Shown here piece after piece: positions 1-12,700 of a DNA stretch of 64,000 bases (its first letter is position 1; each line of letters begins with the position of its first letter). The stretch is from Mytilus edulis. Its lineage: Eukaryota > Mollusca > Bivalvia > Mytilida > Mytilidae. The notes under the pieces are model-generated. The model was given only the letters and a program-made list of their open reading frames with translations, made no database searches and was not told where the DNA came from. The stretch is from positions 92,662,255 to 92,726,254 of the forward strand of contig NC_092346.1 of assembly GCF_963676685.1 (NCBI RefSeq), in the 5' to 3' direction. The translations under genes were made by a program, and so were the position numbers.

Positions 1-2578
1 ATATATTCATATATATTTCTGACATGGCCCACAGACCAACACCAGATATGCATTTATATAATGCCTTTTGTTTGAATACCATCAGTTCTTTTCTCTGTTC
101 ATTAACTTAGAATGTGGAAAGCTTTGGAACAAATGGTGTAGATTTCCTGTTTAAAACAGTAGCTGGTGCAATGTGTGTGTCGGTTTGTTGGTAATAACAT
201 TATTTGCAAGTCACAATTTGAAGACACATTGACTAAAAATTGGTCTTCTTAGATTTGGTGCTAAGTTTCATGTGTGTATTTCTACAAATGTTCGGAAAAG
301 ACCCGGTGTCCATGTTCAAATTCATAAATTTGTATAATATATTTCCTTTTATAAAAAAAGTCATAATAAAATTTAGTTCGCACAATAGTTACAGATAGTC
401 TTTGGTCAGATTGTATGCTGGATAAATCCAGTGTTTCCCTTCTGTACTGAAGGTAAAGTAGCCCCCAAGACCCCTGAGCTACAAGTTTCTACGAACAGTA
501 CAGGGTAATATTGCACTGTGAAAGGAAAGTTTGCGGTGGCACTTAGAAGGTACTTTGGGAAATGCTTATTTTTTTTTCTTGTAACTTGCTGCTGGCGCGC
601 AGAAAAGCTTTTAAAGATTTGCTTTTAATACCAGCTATGTATTACATGCATTTATGTTAAAACATTTTGCTCACTCTCAATTGATACTTCTGGCAGTGTC
701 GCCTAAATTAATCTTGCCAAATTTATAATCACGTGTTCATCAGTAGAGGGCCCACCGATTAGCTTTGTAGTGGTGCTATTTTATTGGTTCAGTAGCTTAA
801 AGATATTTTGTAAAAATCTTCAATATTCCAAAATGATCTCAGAAGTTTTATTTGTTTAGTTGAATCTCTATGTTTTTATGTTCAGTTCCCAAAATATTTC
901 CTGGGTGCCAACGGAGGAAGAAAAGTTGTGAATATCTACAGTCGGGAGGCTAGCAAACAAGGGCAATGCCACGCTTAAAAGGCTTACACCTGCAACCAAT
1001 CAAATGTAGGATTGGCAATTAGCCCTGGATAGTTGAATGTTTACCCAGCATGCATTTCAGTAGGTTGCACTTGACATGCTGGCACCTTTCTGTTGTAGAT
1101 GTTTTTGTAAGACCAAAGACGTGTCTTCCAGTGTACTTGTCAAAGACCCGAGTCAGACTCGGTATTTTTTCGTTGTTAATTTATCTGAATCATTGTTTAT
1201 GATTTTTGTTAAGATTATTGTGTATATAATTATTTTGGTTAATGGATATCTTTTTTTAATTAAACCAAAACGGTAGTGATTAATTTTTCACTTTTCATTT
1301 TTTTTTCACGGAAGATTTTCCAAATCGTCACCAAGTGATGTACAAATTTAATCGTTCTTAATATATAAAATTTAAAGTGATTTAAACTGCCTTTTTAGAT
1401 TATTTAGTGCCATTACTCGTTGAAATGGATAGGCCACTGTGCGCACTAAAATGCTGTTAAGTTTTTGACACGGATCCATAAAGTAGGTTCTAAAACCGGC
1501 TAATGAAAGCGATCGCTCCTTGGACTGTTGTGTTATTTCACAAACTGATAGATAACAAAACCATTTGTAATACCATCAAAATATATGTCACAATTATAGA
1601 CCTTAGTCAGTTAGTGACGGATAACAGTTTTATTTGTAGTGGCCGTCTTTTTAATAAGCGAGTAAAACAAGTCGCGCTGGTTCGAGTGCATAACACCTTA
1701 AACAATTCTTTTAAATACAAAAGGATGAGATAAGAAGGTTCCTTTTATTTTACTGCGAAAATGTAAACCTTGGCATTTTGTTTCGTACACTCAGAGTTTC
1801 CTGTCCACAGCAAAACGGAAAGCTAAAATTTCTGCTCCAAAGTAAAACTACCAAATGAGTCTGAATCTAGAAAGCTATTTCGATTAATTTCTCTACATGT
1901 GTATATTAAAGGATTAACTCAATGTCGAAGTATTCAACATCTAAGTATACTTGCACCATCCAGGCATTTTATTAGATGCAACGATAAGTTGTCAGCATTT
2001 AACCATGGAGTCTATTCAGTAGTCATAACTATCATGCTCATTGTACCGAAAAACGAAATACCAATGTAAATTTTCAGTAAAAAAAATAGTTTTGCAATTT
2101 ATCATTGCATGTACCAGTATTCAGATCTGTATTTGCCTTTTCAGAAAATGATATAAAAATACGAATTCCTTGTGCTCGGCACGAGTTCATGAAAACTATT
2201 ATCAAATAATGGACCCTAACATAATATTACGTCCCAGCCTGGTAAGCTCGTGACCAAAAGTTCGAAAAGTCACATATATCATACTGTCCAGCGACAGACT
2301 TTCTATGGATGTAGTAAGAATTGATTTGTAACAACACACAGAAACAATCGTGTATTTCTGTAGTAATAAGAACTTAAGTGTCGACTAATAGAGGAGATCA
2401 AATATCCTGTTAATCCATTTCGATGTTGAGCGAACGAAAAAAGCAGTACAATTACTGAATATGTTGTACATTTGAAGTTCGTTCGAAGCCCTTTTTCGCT
2501 GTCATTGTTTAGAAAAATTTTGACTGCTAAAGAAATCGAATCATAAACAATTTAAAGTCGGCATGCCATATAAATATA
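1..2578. other. No recognisable gene
   Basis: I see no coding signal here. The open frames (for example 1076-1276 and 1503-1733, plus strand) are under 80 codons, have no family motif and no matching splice-linked partner. The sequence is AT-rich intergenic or intronic DNA. Confidence 0.5.
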
Positions 2579-2580
2579 AT

Positions 2581-2610
2581 ACTGAGACTAATATATATAG
2601 TAGTCTCAGT
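2581..2610. repeat. Perfect 10-bp inverted repeat (hairpin)
   Basis: ACTGAGACTA at 2581-2590 is matched by its exact reverse complement TAGTCTCAGT at 2601-2610, with a 10-base AT-only loop. The sequence shows this directly. It could form a hairpin in RNA or a small cruciform. It borders the Penelope-like remnant that starts near 2640, so it may mark an insertion edge. Confidence 0.8.
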
Positions 2611-2659
2611 ATAATACAATCTCTTTTGAGCTTAATAAGTGACACACACACAGACAAAG

Positions 2660-2875
2660 CGAGTCGACAAATACTCAAAAAATACTCAAACTCAATAATA
2701 GAAGAACAACTGACAATGCCATGGCAAAAAGCATAACAATCATCAAAACACAATTAACTGTTAAACTGTTACAGTATACAAAACACATCATAGAAAGACT
2801 GTGCAACACAAAACGCACCATAAACGAAGGTGATCTCAGGTGCATCGGAAGGGTTAGCAGATCCTGCTCATGTAA
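2660..2875 (-). mobile_element. Penelope-like element 3' tail fragment
   Basis: On the minus strand this matches, with divergence, the 3' tail of the PLE copies at 37250-37468 and 42560-42782. Shared landmarks are the run reading GAGCAGGATCTGC, then ACCTGAGATCACC, then GCCATGGC(A/G)TTGTCAGTT. It is a degraded, non-coding tail. The overlapping open frames are shadows of it. Confidence 0.7.
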
Positions 2876-3175
2876 GTACATAAAGTTTAATTGGTAAATA
2901 ATGGCAACAATAGTCAACTGCTGTTCGAAAGTCATAAATCGATTGAAAGAAAACAAATCTGGGTTGCAAACCAAAATTAAGGGAAACATCAAATACAAAA
3001 GCCGAGGAAAACAACGAAACAACAGAAACACTAACAGTGCTACCAAAAAAAATCAAATGATAATGCAAACACACAGAAACGAACTATACAATAACAACAA
3101 CCATTATCCTGACTTGGTACAGGACATTTTAGAAAAAAATAGTAGGTTGAACCTGTTTTGTGGCTAGCCAAACCT
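2876..3175 (-). repeat. Interspersed repeat R2 (minus copy)
   Basis: The reverse strand carries GTACCAAGTCAGGA followed about 200 bases later by TTTGTTTTCTTTCAATCGATT and CGAACAGCAG. Plus-strand copies with the same order lie at 6700-6990 and 13555-13880. Three copies in 11 kb make this a dispersed repeat. Its start resembles repeat R1, so the two families may share a head. Confidence 0.65.
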
Positions 3176-3284
3176 AGCGTTTTAATGGCAATGTTAATAT
3201 AATACTCAACGAAATGATAACATTCAGGACAGAGAAATACACAAGTATAAAATACAATAGAACATTACGACATGCTATTAGTTA

Positions 3285-3560
3285 TAGGTATTAGGCCAGC
3301 CCGTGTCTCTTCTACATTAGACGCATCAGTGACGCGCTGGTCAAAATAGTAAAGAAAGCCAAACAAAGATGAAGAGCATTGATGACCCAAAATTCCAAAA
3401 AGTTGGGCCAAATACGGCTAAGGTTATCTGCCTGGGATAAGAAAATCCTTATCTTTAAAATAATTCATACTTTTGCAAACAGTAAATTAATAAAAGTGAT
3501 CATATACTTGATATACATGTCAACACCGAAGTGCTGACTAACGACAGAATAAAAACGAAC
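3285..3560 (+). repeat. Interspersed repeat R3 (diverged copy)
   Basis: It contains CATCAGTGACGC, then AAAGTTGGGCCAAATACGGC and TGCCTGGGATAAGAAAAT, ending near CACCGAAGTGCTGACTA. The same order recurs at 38165-38520, and a short piece lies at 27840-27905. It looks like a bivalve dispersed repeat of unknown class. Confidence 0.6.
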
Positions 3561-3618
3561 ACGTAAAACAACATAGGACAGCACATAAAACAGAACAGCC
3601 GAAACAGGCATTTTATGT

Positions 3619-4402
3619 CACCCGATTAGATTGACGCACAAAAGTGACGTCACAGGTAAATTTCTTAAAAAATCAAAACAAAAAGGATATAGAAGAGGTA
3701 CGAAAGATACATTGTACCAGAGGGACAGTCAAACTCATAGATTAAAAATAAACTTAAGACTAAACTGTATCTGTAGTATACTTTATCTCTAGTTCGATGG
3801 GATAGACAACATATTTTGTATTATTTAGTGAGAGAATATCATCTATATAGCGGAACGTAAAGTTAAAGGATATGAAGTCAGACTATTAATAATAAAAAAA
3901 ACAAGTCGGCAAGAGGAAGGGGACAATTGGTTCCCATTGGAATTCCGACAGTCCGTCGAAAACACGTCCTTAAAACGTAACAAGTATGTTGTCAATCAAC
4001 AAATCAAGTCATCCGATTAGATTGACGCACAAAAGTGACGTCACAGGTAAATTTCTTAAAAAATCAACAAAAAAAGGATATAAAAGAGGTACGTAAATAC
4101 ATTTTACCAGAGGGACAGTCAAACTCATAGATTAAAAATAAACTTAAGACTAAACTGTATCTGTAGTATACTTTATCTCTAGTTCGATGGGATAGACAAC
4201 ATATTTTGTATTATTTAGTGAGAGAACATCATCTATATAGCGGAACGTAAAGTTAAAGGATATGAAGTCAGACTATTAATAATAAAAAAAAAAACAAGTC
4301 GGCAAGAGGAAGGGGACAATTGGTTCCCATTGAAATTCCGACAGTCTGTCGAAAACACGTCCTTAAAACGTAACAAGTATGTTGTCAATCAACAAATCAA
4401 GC
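3619..4402. repeat. 391-bp tandem (head-to-tail) duplication
   Basis: The block beginning ATTAGATTGACGCACAAAAG recurs exactly 391 bp further on (TTGACGCACA at 3631 and at 4022). Both copies run through to AACAAATCAAG with only scattered differences. Each copy carries a piece of PLE reverse transcriptase on the minus strand joined to PLE tail sequence by the same internal deletion. The deletion therefore predates the duplication. Confidence 0.85.
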
Positions 4403-4875
4403 ATCATGACAATTTCAGTTTCAGAGAATATTTTGTTTGAATCAGAGTGATTCGTTACAAGTAGGATTTATTCCTCCCCAAGACAAGATACTTGTATCTA
4501 CGTTCGCCATTCTTTTTTGATGAAACAAAGTAATACCAACTCTTTCAATTTGTCTTTTAGTTTGGAATGCGGAATACTTGTGTAAAGTGTAGAAAAGTCA
4601 AATGTTTTAATACTATTGCAAGATGAGATAGTCTTAGATTATATGTACTCTTAAGATCTTGGAATTGTTTAGTATCGACATCTGATTCACGCCACCTCTA
4701 GAATAGGCAGTTTCACAATAACTTTGGAGCCCGGCTTTGATTGCTGATAAAATAGATGTAAAATAATTTAGAAAGAGGTTTCGTGGAACACTTGGAAGAC
4801 CCAGCAACATACCGTTGTTTGTAAGGACACTTATGTAGTTTAGGTATCCAATGCAGTATTCAATATTAGGTTTGA
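3700..4875 (-). pseudogene. Penelope-like element RT remnant, copy A
   Basis: Read on the minus strand, pieces of the RT seen intact at 35747-37167 are recognisable in order: the YWIPKLHK block (about 4850), the stretch before motif B (about 4430-4480), motif B (a damaged GIPMGTNC) and motif C RYIDD followed by LSLNN. Stops and frameshifts interrupt every frame. The lower end is duplicated in tandem by 391 bp. It is a dead copy; it is the source of the many short open frames here. Confidence 0.75.
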
Positions 4876-4879
4876 AATA

Positions 4880-5335
4880 ATGATATTTGATGTATTAATA
4901 ACAATTTACAATACCATTCATATAGAATTGGGTTAGTAATTAGATAATAAACTATCTAGCTATGTCTGTATTTCTCCTATATCAAACTGTAAACCAAATA
5001 CATCGTGAACTTTGAGTTGCCCCAAACTAAAATCTTATAAATGAACTGAGTGATTAATTATCTTTACCCTCACACACGAATAGAAAATAAAAAAAATTAA
5101 AATTACAACTACATTAACAATATCCGGTCCGTAAAATGAATACAACTTTAAAACTAAATACACGAATGTTGGATAACAAATATCGTGACACGTCTTATAG
5201 CAATGCGAATTCACGCTCAGCAAAACAGTCACAATAGGGAATATGTCACGTTCGGTACTTAAAAGAGCAGACGACGTAATGGCAAACCACAATCTAAGAC
5301 GTGGTAAAAATGTCCCTAGTTAGTTTAGAAAAAGA
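4880..5335. other. No gene; probable old repeat
   Basis: This lies between two minus-strand PLE remnants. The minus-strand frame at 5035-5292 has no motif. The region resembles degraded retroelement tail sequence but I could not tie it to another copy in the window. Confidence 0.35.
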
Positions 5336-5339
5336 CTCA

Positions 5340-6645
5340 TCGTATGGATCAACCAATTCGTGATGGTGTCCATAAAATTTGACAGAGTATCATTCTTAAT
5401 CTTTCCTCCTCATAACTTTGTTGGAGCCGTTTCAACGTAAGGAGCACACTACTGTAGGTCTATATGTAAAGTGTGAACATGCACGAGCATAACGTATCAA
5501 CTGAGATATGTTAAGCCACGTTCGATGAAAATATGATGTATTTGTGGTTGGAATATATCCGTGTTCATCTATTAAACATACATTCCATAAAGGTCAACGA
5601 AATCATGATGGCGTCCATAAAACTTGTGGACGGATGCTTTACCCTTCGTCACTTGAAACTCTTGGTTTAAAAATTTCCTTGAATGCAGTAATACTCTATC
5701 GATGAAAACTCAGGAATATCGTATCAACTTGGAGTTACTACTGTTATAGACGCTACATTATACACAAAAATGGAGAGTTTACAATTTGGAGTTGAAACGA
5801 TCTCTTTTGTCGAAAAGTTATATTCTCAATCGGACAAGATATGAAGCAGAATTGCATTGTAACTGTATCTTGGATAGCCTTCATTTCAAGTTCGATGTGA
5901 TAGATGCATAACAAATAGTCTTTTAGCAAAACATTACAAGTTAAAGGATACTGAGAACTTCTTTACAAGGTAAAGGATTCTGATAACTTTTTTTGCCTCT
6001 CTTGCTCATTTGTTTTTCCTGAGAAACTCTTTCATTTTGTCAGCATCTTATAATTAATTGACGAAATCGGCAAGATGATTCTGATTCTGATTCCCGTAGG
6101 AATTCTGATAGTTTCTGAAAAGTCACGTCCTCAAAACGTAATGAATATGTTATCAGAAATCAGTATCTTGATAAAGTCAATTTTGAAATATAGAAATTGA
6201 ATCAGAGTTGTTTTTTTTTACAAAGTATTATTTATCGCTACCTAAGACAAGAAACCTGTATCTACGTTGGTCGTTTATTTTATGAAACAACGCAGGTCCT
6301 ATTCGTTTGATTTGTCTTTTAATTGTAATGAGAAATACTTGTGTAATGGGTAGACCAGTCAGATGTTTTAATACTATTGCAAGAGGAACGATACTTGTAT
6401 TGTATGTACTTTAACAGACATGTGGATTTTTTCTAGTGTTCACATCTTATTCACGTCGCCTTATGCCAATGGTGTTTCACAATAACTCTTAAGCCCGGCT
6501 TTGATTGCTGATGAGATTGATGTCAATTTTTCAGAAAAAAAGTTTAGTGGAGCAATTGGTAGAGCAATCAATTTAACGTTGAGACAATGTTTGTGTAATT
6601 TGGGTATCCTATATAGTCAATGAAGAACCAGTTCTTCTTGTTCGG
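5340..6645 (-). pseudogene. Penelope-like element RT remnants, copies B1 and B2
   Basis: Two minus-strand PLE ends lie in series. 5340-5545 carries a C-terminal end (QLIRYARAC, then KFYGHHHELVD). 5580-6645 carries a second end (KFYGRHHDFVD) continuing upstream through RT sequence to a YWIPKLHK-like block near 6600. Both are full of stops. The differing residues suggest B1 belongs to another PLE subfamily than B2. No GIY-YIG nuclease follows either end. Confidence 0.7.
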
Positions 6646-6699
6646 AGGAAATTCAAATTGAAAAAGAATCGATCTATGGCGGATTTATTTATTGGTACG

Positions 6700-6990
6700 T
6701 GTCATGGAGGCATAAGTTGCGATTCAAAGTGAATTTTAAATTTCCTAATAAATTAATTTTCTTAAAATGTCATGTACTTAGTAAGAAATACGGAAGTTGT
6801 TCGTATAGTTCGTTTCATTGTATACTGGGGTTTGTTTTTGTTGCACTTTACTGTTCCTGTAGTTGCTTTGTTATCTCTAAAAGTTGATGTGTTTCCTTTT
6901 GGTTTTAGTTTGTAACCCGGATTTGTTTTCTCTCAATCGATTTATGACTTTTGAACACCGGCATACTACTGTTGCCTTAATTATGTATGA
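6700..6990 (+). repeat. Interspersed repeat R2 (plus copy)
   Basis: It contains GTTTGTTTTTGTTGCACTT, then TTTGTTTTCTCTCAATCGAT and TATGACTTTTGAACACCGG, matching 13555-13880 on the same strand and 2876-3175 on the other. Confidence 0.7.
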
Positions 6991-9640
6991 TTTACACACA
7001 AAAAACGGTGTTGTTTCGAGATGTATTGGCGGGGACAATATATTTGTTAAATAGTCCAGACTGTTTTTGCTCGCGTTTAACCAATGCCTGGCGTAATCAT
7101 CGCCTGAATCCATCAGAACTTTGGAGTTGTGATTCCATTTGATGGATTAAGGGTCAAAGTATATCGGGATTTTGATGAACAATAATGTCCAAAATGAAGG
7201 CATCGAAACCTTTGTTGGCAAAGAATTATTTTCAAAGGACTTTTTAATCTTTTAATGCAAACTGACATGACTGTGACTGACAATAACCGATATAATAGTT
7301 GTATAAGTTTGTATTGGTTCGAACAGAAGCTTGTAGAAACATACGTACAGGGAATGAAGTTTTGAAAACTCGAGTTTGAAAAGGGTAATGAATGAAACTT
7401 TGAGCGAATTTGATAAAAATAAAACAACGTGTTGTATAATTGACAGAAGATCGTATAATGACGATGACAATGACTACGTTAACGTCCAGTAGAAGAATTG
7501 GAAAAATGAACTTGACATTATGGCAAACAAAACACTAATATTCAGCATGGATAATATGTGCTCAATAATACACATACCATAAATCATTAAAGCAGCAATA
7601 ATAAAGAATTAAAGCAAATAATGCTTATTATAAACAAACTAAAAAATAAACCAAAATAGGTAGATATATAATATGAATACCATTATTAAATGCTTGAAAA
7701 ATGTAAAACATAAAATACCACAAAAGAAACAACAATCAAAGACAACTAATGTAAAAACAGAAAACGTAAAGCCTGAGATTGAAAGATAAAAAAAAACTTT
7801 GTACATTGTCGCTGCGAAACAACAGGGTTGTTTATATATCTTAAAGCAGAAGACATTTATACTGTCGACGAACCCGGTTCGCGCCTTCTGGTGTTCATGC
7901 GCTACACTCGGTTTTGATTTTTTTTACATTGATCGGTCTTAGAATATAATAGATTTGAACATCAGTAAACTACAATATTCTTTATTTTGTACGAAATTGA
8001 ATAAAAATAAATTGCAGTAAGTGAACAAGTTTTAGTATTTTTGTTTTTTATGTGAACACTTTGACAGAGTACGTTATTATAGGAAACCAAATAAAAAGAT
8101 ATTGTTCATAAGTAGCACATAATTACCACCGCTGTCCTAAAGATATACGCAGTGGTAACTTGTTTATGGTAAGTTTGCTAATGAATAATAACACATCGCT
8201 ATAATTCTGATGCGACCGAAATGCTTTTCATCATTTACTGGTTTCACCAGAAACGCACAACTGCACAAACATAAAAGTCAAGCATATTTCTGTACTTCAT
8301 ATATATTAAACAAGAAGGGAGCGAAAACTCAGAAATGTCAAACTTTTTGATTCATTCTAAAATTTATCAATTCAGAAATGTATGATATTTGATGTGTGAA
8401 CTGCGATGTACTGGCAACTCTCTGTAAAAACAAAATTTCACTCTCGCCTTAATATTAATAAAATAAGTAAGAATCTTCTAAAATTGATACCACTAATCCT
8501 TCACTGTATGTTTATTGGTATATACAGTACAACAGTTGATTCATTTATTGTTTGACAGCGTTCCTTAATATGGTTACTTTTGCTATCTTGTTATTTGGAA
8601 ATATATTATTTTGAAACAATTAACACGAATTCGTTTTGTTGAAGGTACTTTTGAATCTACAGTGTTTGTCTCGGCAGTCGTACGTACTTGTAATTTGTAT
8701 GTCAACTCATTTCTCTTCCGTTCGTCTCTTGTGTTCCATTGGGGAGGTTTATGACTGAATCTTTCTTTGCACAAATATTTTTAAATGTACGTTTATTTAG
8801 CGCGTGCTACTTGGTGCTGGATAACTGATTGGTCATATCATCCTTAATCATATCCCACGCAATGGTCATAGTTTCACTTCATTGTGAATGTGATTTTAAA
8901 AAAAAATGAACAACATTTTTCTGTAGTTCATCCTTATGTGAAACAGTAACCTTTACTAATGTTATCAAGTCGTAAGGATCATAAGTGATCATGAGAGGAT
9001 TGTATTTATCACGAGGGAACTCATTGTTTATATCAGGTGTTGGTTCCGCCTTTTGTTTTATGACCCGGAAATTATTAACTAGTTTATGAAGTGTTTAGTA
9101 ATTTAAACATATGTATCCAGAGTATATTCACTTTTTTCTCTTTCGATGTCGATCTCTTTTTAGCCACACAATGTCCTTTCTTTAATAAATGAGACCCCTT
9201 TTTTATCATTTGTTTTTACATTGACGCAATTTACTTGAACAAGGAGATCTCCAGTATGTCATATTCGAGGAAGAGTGCACGAGACTGTGGTGACTACCAT
9301 TGGAACATTTACGCCGACAGTAGTTTATTGACGTTCAAACTTAATAAATTGATTAAGCAGAGAAGTATCAAGGTAAAAAAGAAAAACAAGTGAATAATAA
9401 CAAATCTGATAAAAAAAAATGAGGCCGGGTGTGTCGATAGGGTAAGTGTATCCTGGTATGTATGTATGACCAACCAAGGGAATTCACACTTGGTAAAATA
9501 TCACATTCGAAAAAAAGGACATAAAAGGTAAAATTACAAATCAGAAGAATATCATTGTGTCTCAAGAATTAAGTGCTCAAAAACATGTTGCTAGTCGGTT
9601 AGTTTAAACATATTTCATTTGCTGAATTAAAACAAAATGG
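6991..9640. other. No recognisable gene
   Basis: All open frames are short, unsupported by motif, and lie in AT-rich sequence. Nothing resembling a conserved exon was found on either strand. Confidence 0.5.
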
Positions 9641-9649
9641 ATTAGGCAC

Positions 9650-10205
9650 AAGTAAATCATACTTATGAAGTCCTCAATCTTGCTATCTATATCATTAACG
9701 GAAAGCTTAATACTAAAAGAGATGATAAAAGAGATGATTTTTTATTTCCTATCGTTAATTATCCATTTAAGATGGTGACGTTCCCTTGTCACCATCTTAC
9801 GGTGTTTATATATCTCAACTTGTGCGATTTGCTCGTGTATGTAACAATGTTTTAGATTTTAACGAGAGAAATTTATGTATTACTGAAAAATTATTACACC
9901 AGGGTTTTCGATATCACAAACTAGTCAAAACATTTACTAAATTTTATCATCGGTATAAGGACATCAGTCGTAAATATAGCTCAACATGCAGACTTCTTAT
10001 ACGTTCAGGTATTTCACATCCAATTTTTTATGGAAATATTCCTTATAAAGCACAAAAATGTCAGTTTTCACCTCAAAAGCTAACAAAAGTTTTAAATAGA
10101 CTTTTTAAGAAGGGATATAGTTACGATACTGTTGTCAGGTCATTACAGATTGCATATTTTGGCGTTAATATTGATTCACTTATAGGGTCTTTGCATCGGA
10201 GCTAA
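9650..10205 (+). pseudogene. Penelope-like element, RT C-terminus (family 1)
   Basis: The plus strand encodes the end of a PLE reverse transcriptase: a motif E-like stretch (KRDDFLFPIVNYPF, about 9717-9770), then GVYISQLVRFARVC and FYHRYKD, closing at a TAA at 10203-10205. A frame change at about 9771 separates the two parts, so the copy is broken, and a 12-bp unit (AAAAGAGATGAT) is doubled near 9716. The C-terminus is about 60 residues longer than in the family at 35747. No nuclease domain follows the stop. A second copy of this end is at 29075-29355. Confidence 0.8.
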
Positions 10206-10870
10206 ACACATTTATTTAAAAAAAACAGTTGTTGGCATGACACGGGTTATGTTCTTCTCATATATGTTATGATGGTATGATACTAAACCCCTAACGGAAA
10301 GGATTGTGCCTGATATTCATATTATGAAGACATAATCTTTAAATCAGTTAAATTGAAGGTATTGAGCTGGTATGTCAGTGAACTGATAGTAGTATGTTGT
10401 TATCTATGTATTATTGTCATTTTGTTTATTTTCCTTGGTTACATCCTCTGACATCAGACTCGGACTTGAACTGAATTTTAATGTGTGTATTGTTATGCCT
10501 TTACTTTTCTACATTGGCTAGAGGTATAGGGCGAGGGTTGAGATCTCATAAACATGTTTAACCCTGCCGCATTTTTGCGCCTGTCCAAAGTCAGGAGCCT
10601 CTGGCCTTTGTTAGTCTTTTATTTTAGTTTCTTGTGTACAATTTGGAGTTTAGTAAGGCGTTCATTATCACTGAACTATTATACATATTTGTAAAGGGCC
10701 AGTTGAAGGACGCCTCCGGGTGCGGGAATTTCTCGCTGCATTGAAGACCTGTTGGTGACCTTTTGCTGTTGTCTGTTCTTTGGTCGGGTTGTTGTCTGTT
10801 CTATTGTCGGGTTGTTGTCTCTTTAACACATTCCCAATTTCCATTCTCAATTTTATTCTCCATAATACAG
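10206..10870 (+). mobile_element. 3' tail of the family 1 Penelope-like element
   Basis: It follows directly from the RT stop. Recurrent landmarks are CATGACACGGGTTATGTTCT, GTCAGGAGCCTCTGGCCTTT, GCCAGTTGAAGGACGCCTCC, TCGGGTTGTTGTC and a closing CCATTCTCAATTTTATTC. The same tail, in the same order, follows the second copy at 29356-30000. Isolated pieces occur at 45906-46050 and 25200-25262. Confidence 0.8.
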
Positions 10871-11334
10871 TATAAAAATTTACAAGAATAGTATAATATA
10901 ATGGACATGCATATAAAGCAAACAGTTTATAGAATAAAATACTAGCTTTCATAGGTAAAAAAGAGGAGAGAGAGAAAAAGAGAAAACAAAATTTGAAAGT
11001 CATACGATTCTGTGGTGATGACATGTGTACCGATGATGACGATGATTTTCCGTGCCAGTAACAATAACGCTCTATCAAGTCATAAGAAATATGGTTGACC
11101 TTTTTATGAAATGTTTGAAAATTTGAATATTTTGTTCATTCGAAAGTTCCAAATGTCCGCAAATTAATAGTCGGTTGACACACCTGAAAATCGTTTCAGT
11201 AAATTTTTGATGGTGACCAATTAATTGATGTCGTGTCAATTTCAGTCTTTTTTCTTTATTCTTTCAATGTACTGTTTCCATTGGTATTGCACGTGCAAAC
11301 TGCTAATTTAAACTTCTCAGAAATTGCAAATTGG

Positions 11335-11520
11335 TAATGGCCCTATATAAGTAACAAACAACAAGGTAAGTCTGAATATTATTTTTGTCTTTCACGAAAA
11401 CTTGTATGCTTTTAATACTACTGTAGAATAGGCGACTACTCTCAGGATCTCGTTGAAACAAAATAAATTAAAACGTGATTTGCCTCCCTTAGTGCAACAA
11501 TTATCAATCGGTATATAGAT
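11335..11520 (+). repeat. Segment repeated at 17740-17905
   Basis: Both places read CC(C)ATATAAGTGAC or AAC, then TTTGTCTTTC, CTTGTATGCTTTT, GGCGACTACTC or GGAGACTACTC, and a final CTTCCTTAG-like stretch. They are two diverged copies of one segment in the same orientation, 6.4 kb apart, either a local duplication or a dispersed repeat. Confidence 0.55.
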
Positions 11521-11639
11521 TTATTGTTCATACAGTAATGCTCTAACTGAGTTTTTCCCTGGGTGCAAAGTAAAAACATGGTCATAGATTATTGTTAAAG
11601 TTTTATTTTAGTTCCTTTCCTTTATTTTGAATATGAAAT

Positions 11640-11730
11640 GGAATATTGAAAATGGTAGCTGGCTATTTTTCAGTTTTCAATTTTCCTCGGAGTTCAGTAT
11701 TTTTGTGATTTTACTTTTTTTTTATATCTT
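11640..11730 (+). repeat. Interspersed repeat R1 (end fragment)
   Basis: It ends with TTTTCCTCGGAGTTCAGTAT followed by TTTTGTGATTTTAC, the hallmark end of R1, which is found eight times in this window. Confidence 0.7.
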
Positions 11731-12494
11731 ATTATTGTTAATTTCAGTTGCACAAATCATGTCGTTGTCTTCTCTGAATTGATTTAAATTCTATAATACA
11801 CGAACCATTTTATCGCTTATTTCACAGTATGAGTTTTGATCAATTCCGTAACCGAAGCCATAGTCGGGGGAAAAAATGTCAGAAAAAACAAACAATACTT
11901 GGATTTCGAAGGTTAATATAATAATTGTCTTGTATGAATTGATTCGATTTATATAGTCCAAATTTGATTTGTACAGTCCGTACTACTATTTTGCAACACG
12001 TATGGAATAATCTTATATGAAATTTTAGTAACAACTTTGAATTATCATAGTAAATTTTATAAGCTATAAATCATCTTCACCAGAAAATTGGATATACATT
12101 TCCCAACTTATTCTATATTCAAGAGATCTTAGCTGCTATCCAGACATTTTAACATGTTTCCAGAGTCTGAACCGAAAGTTCATGTACCAGTTTTATGTCC
12201 AAAAATGTCTCGTTATTTAAAAAACAAATCGTAAGATACCCAAAACCGTGTTGATAAATATTCCGTATCAACAAATAATACATAATCAATGGTCTTGAAG
12301 TATTGATTTTAGGTATTCTTTGTCTACATAATTTCTTTTTATAGTGATTAAGCTTTTAAAACAAAGTAAACTGCTGTACCCTTATTTTTGACATTTTTAC
12401 CTATTCTGTCTGTTTACTTTTTAAGCACACATCGTTGTCACTATGATAGAAATGTGTGCGACCGTCTTAAAAGTAAGATGTTTAACAAGCTATA

Positions 12495-12700
12495 AACCCT
12501 AGTTTAATCAACCTGTTTCTACATAAGGATATGCTGTACAAAATCACGAATATGACAGTTATTTTCCATCCGTTTGATGAGTTTGAGCTTATGGTTTTGA
12601 AATTTGATAAGGAATTTTTTTATTTGAATTTTCATTGTATTTCGGTATTTTTGTTATTTTACGTTTTACATGGTCATTATCAATCGACTGTCCTTACGAA
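12495..12700 (+). repeat. Interspersed repeat R1
   Basis: It carries GAATATGACAGTTATTTTCC, CCGTTTGATGAGTTTGAGCT and the end CGGTATTTTTGTTATTTTAC. The open frame 12531-12722 lies entirely within this repeat and is not a gene. Confidence 0.75.

Noticed and set aside
2541..3167. Hydrophobic minus-strand frames suggesting membrane proteins
   Set aside because: The segment is a PLE tail and repeat R2. Hydrophobic translations come from T-rich sequence.
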